Shown here in pieces: positions 5,448 through 7,020 of a stretch of 7,020 bases of DNA. Position numbers and translations under genes: made by a program. The stretch spans positions 1 through 7,020 of the forward strand of contig JAUNRY010000113.1 of the NCBI GenBank assembly GCA_030539475.1. The letters are read 5' to 3'. The notes under the pieces are model-generated. The model ran no database searches. It was not told the origin of the DNA and saw only the letters and a program-made list of their open reading frames with translations. Origin of the DNA: Bacteroidia bacterium (GTDB lineage: Bacteria; Bacteroidota; Bacteroidia; Bacteroidales; Dysgonomonadaceae). The stretch's first letter is position 1. The number at the start of each line of letters is the position of its first letter.

Positions 5448-7009
5448 TCTTCAAGAAGTGTTATGTAATCGTTGTGTTTTTTTATTTCTGTTTTTAACGT
5501 GTCGATTTCTTTTTCGATGCTTTCCAACTCCGATTTTATCCACGCTTCATCCGTTATTTTATTTCGGAAAGTGAATGGAAATTCCATTTCCAACATCGAT
5601 ATCTGCTCTTCCAGCGTTTGTATGTTTTTTTCTAACTTTTCGATAATGTCTTTCAGGCTCGGTGCGCCTGTTTTTGTGCTTTCAGTGTCGTCGTAGTCGA
5701 GCATCAGCAAAATTTGTTGCAACGCGGGCAAATCGCTGAGTTCATAGGCAGTTTGTGCCTGAACAAACAAATCTTTCATGCTTTCGGTCAATTCGGGGTT
5801 AATATCCGGATGCAATCGCCTGACAATGATGTGGTAAATTTCTCTGAGTTTTTTTGTGTCTTCTTTCGATAGAAACGTGCCGGTGAGATACTCGCTTGCG
5901 GCGGCAAGACGTTGGGCTTCCGCTTCAACGCGGCGGCTGTATTCGGCAAATTGCTTCTCTACCTGCCAGTTTATTTCTTTGAAATCGGGTTTTTCGTTTC
6001 GGTTGATACAGGCCTGAAGTAACGACAGGCGATGTTTTAGTTTTTGAAGTTCTAACGATAAGCAAAACTCTTCGTACTGTTTGTGTCCTATTTTGTTGAG
6101 GTAAAGGGCGGTAAGCAATGGCTTTTCGTGTTGAAGCATGTTTTGTTTTTCCGTAAACAATTTCGAGAATTGCTGGCGTAACTTAGCTCGATATTCGTGC
6201 AGCTGTTTTGTTTCTTCCGATAAATCGATGCCTGAGCTGCTTTTGATTCTTGTCCGAAACGCGTATAAAACAACTTTCATATCATCCGGCAAAAAGGTTG
6301 AAACCATAAATGCAAATTTATCGGGAATGCCGTAAAAAGCCTCGGCAACAGCACCCACGATGGCGCCAATGGTATCGCTGTCGCCACCAATGTAGATGGC
6401 GTTCCGAATGGCATTTTCGAACGATGTGCTCTCCAAAAAACAGGCCAGTGCCTCCGGAAGCGTGCCTTGGCAAGTTTCGTTGAAAGTGTAAGTTTCGCGA
6501 ATCTCGGCTACGGTTTTGTTCAGGTTGTATCCGAAGTTTTCTTCGATATACTTTTTGATAAACGCCTTTTCTTTTCCTTTTCGGGCAAAGAAAACGGCAA
6601 TTGCCGCGGCCTGCGCTCCCTTTATGCCTTCGGGATGATTGTGCGTGCATTCGGCGCTGCGGCGGGCCTCATCCAGCACCTCTGTTTCGGTGTCGAATAG
6701 CCAACCTGCCGCGCTCACCCGCATCGCGGAACCGTTGCCGAAACTGTTGTACGGACGCGGATTTGCGCTATGCATCCATTTCCGGAACGAGTTGCCGTAG
6801 GCTCCTTTGGGATTCGGATAGCGGAGCGCCCATTGGCGAATGGTTTTGCCGTAGTCTTTGTTGTTCAGAATGGCGTCAGCCACGGCAACGGTCAGAACCG
6901 TGTCGTCTGTGAAATCGCTCCCAGGGGGAAACAGGTCGAAGTTGTAATCATTTGTGTTGGCGAATTCGTAGGTAGAACCGATAACGTCGCCGATTATTGC
7001 TCCAAGCAT
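5432..7009 (-). CDS. ADP-ribosylglycohydrolase fused to a J-domain-like segment and coiled coils
   Basis: The product has 525 residues, about twice the length of a plain DraG/ARH enzyme. Residues 1 to about 255 are an ADP-ribosylglycohydrolase (PF03747), which removes ADP-ribose from proteins or other substrates using two Mg ions. The visible motifs are the start MLGAIIGDVIGSTYEF, FTDDT at 33-37, GNGSAMR at 91-97, HNHPEG at 123-128 and IGGDSDT at 207-213. The metal-binding aspartates are therefore all present. Residues about 260-375 are charged and helical. Residues 385-435 resemble helices II and III of a J-domain, with HPD at 400-402 followed by ELTESMKDLFVQAQTAYELSD; such a motif normally stimulates an Hsp70 ATPase. 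Residues 450-515 are predicted coiled coil (EKLEKNIQTLEEQI and later heptads). The start matches the family N-terminus, and the promoter lies outside the window. The HIRAN gene overlaps its end by 16 bases. The substrate is unknown. Confidence 0.88.
   Translation of the reverse strand: MLGAIIGDVIGSTYEFANTNDYNFDLFPPGSDFTDDTVLTVAVADAILNNKDYGKTIRQWALRYPNPKGAYGNSFRKWMHSANPRPYNSFGNGSAMRVSAAGWLFDTETEVLDEARRSAECTHNHPEGIKGAQAAAIAVFFARKGKEKAFIKKYIEENFGYNLNKTVAEIRETYTFNETCQGTLPEALACFLESTSFENAIRNAIYIGGDSDTIGAIVGAVAEAFYGIPDKFAFMVSTFLPDDMKVVLYAFRTRIKSSSGIDLSEETKQLHEYRAKLRQQFSKLFTEKQNMLQHEKPLLTALYLNKIGHKQYEEFCLSLELQKLKHRLSLLQACINRNEKPDFKEINWQVEKQFAEYSRRVEAEAQRLAAASEYLTGTFLSKEDTKKLREIYHIIVRRLHPDINPELTESMKDLFVQAQTAYELSDLPALQQILLMLDYDDTESTKTGAPSLKDIIEKLEKNIQTLEEQISMLEMEFPFTFRNKITDEAWIKSELESIEKEIDTLKTEIKKHNDYITLLEEWKPE
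5804..5812 (-). other. HPD tripeptide of the J-domain-like segment
   Basis: The codons for His400-Pro401-Asp402 lie in the context VRRLHPDINPELT. A basic helix precedes them and an amphipathic helix follows, as in J-domains. A typical first J-domain helix with the tyrosine-leucine start is not obvious, so this is either a divergent J-domain or one placed as an extension after the helical region. The match rests on the HPD tripeptide and its flanking helices only. Confidence 0.6.
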
Positions 7010-7020
7010 ATGTGGGTTTT

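Overview
The window looks like chromosomal DNA of a Bacteroidetes bacterium, probably of the order Bacteroidales. Three things point there: a TATCTTTG box, which fits the TAnnTTTG -7 element of this phylum; AT-rich translation starts without clear Shine-Dalgarno sequences; and a leucyl-tRNA synthetase that begins and ends like those of Bacteroides relatives. The window is densely coding, and no stretch over 300 bases lacks a gene.

Plus strand, 1-5044. The window opens inside the C-terminal half of a long-chain acyl-CoA synthetase (1-858). A 90-base gap holds the leuS promoter. leuS (949-4167) is followed after one base by a YitT-family membrane protein gene (4169-5044), so the two probably share a transcript.

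Minus strand, 5058-7009. A converging pair of overlapping genes encodes a protein joining an ADP-ribosylglycohydrolase domain, a J-domain-like segment with an HPD tripeptide and coiled coils (7009-5432), then a small HIRAN-domain protein (5447-5058). They overlap by 16 bases and are probably translationally coupled.

The main discovery candidate lies inside leuS. A segment of about 0.5 kb (about 1809-2305) interrupts the CP1 editing domain just before its TTRPDT motif. It encodes, in frame and without a stop, a complete-looking DUF559 (Vsr/restriction-endonuclease-like) domain. Near-identical inverted repeats of about 34 bases bound it, and each repeat carries its own small hairpin. The inserted reading frame has no methionine codon, so the nuclease domain appears to be made only as part of the synthetase. 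All visible LeuRS signature motifs survive (HVGH, TTRPDT, the GHDSRD editing aspartates, KMSKS), which suggests a working enzyme carrying an embedded nuclease. I read this as a protein-embedded mobile element that is neither an intein nor an intron. Its mobility and activity are inferences.
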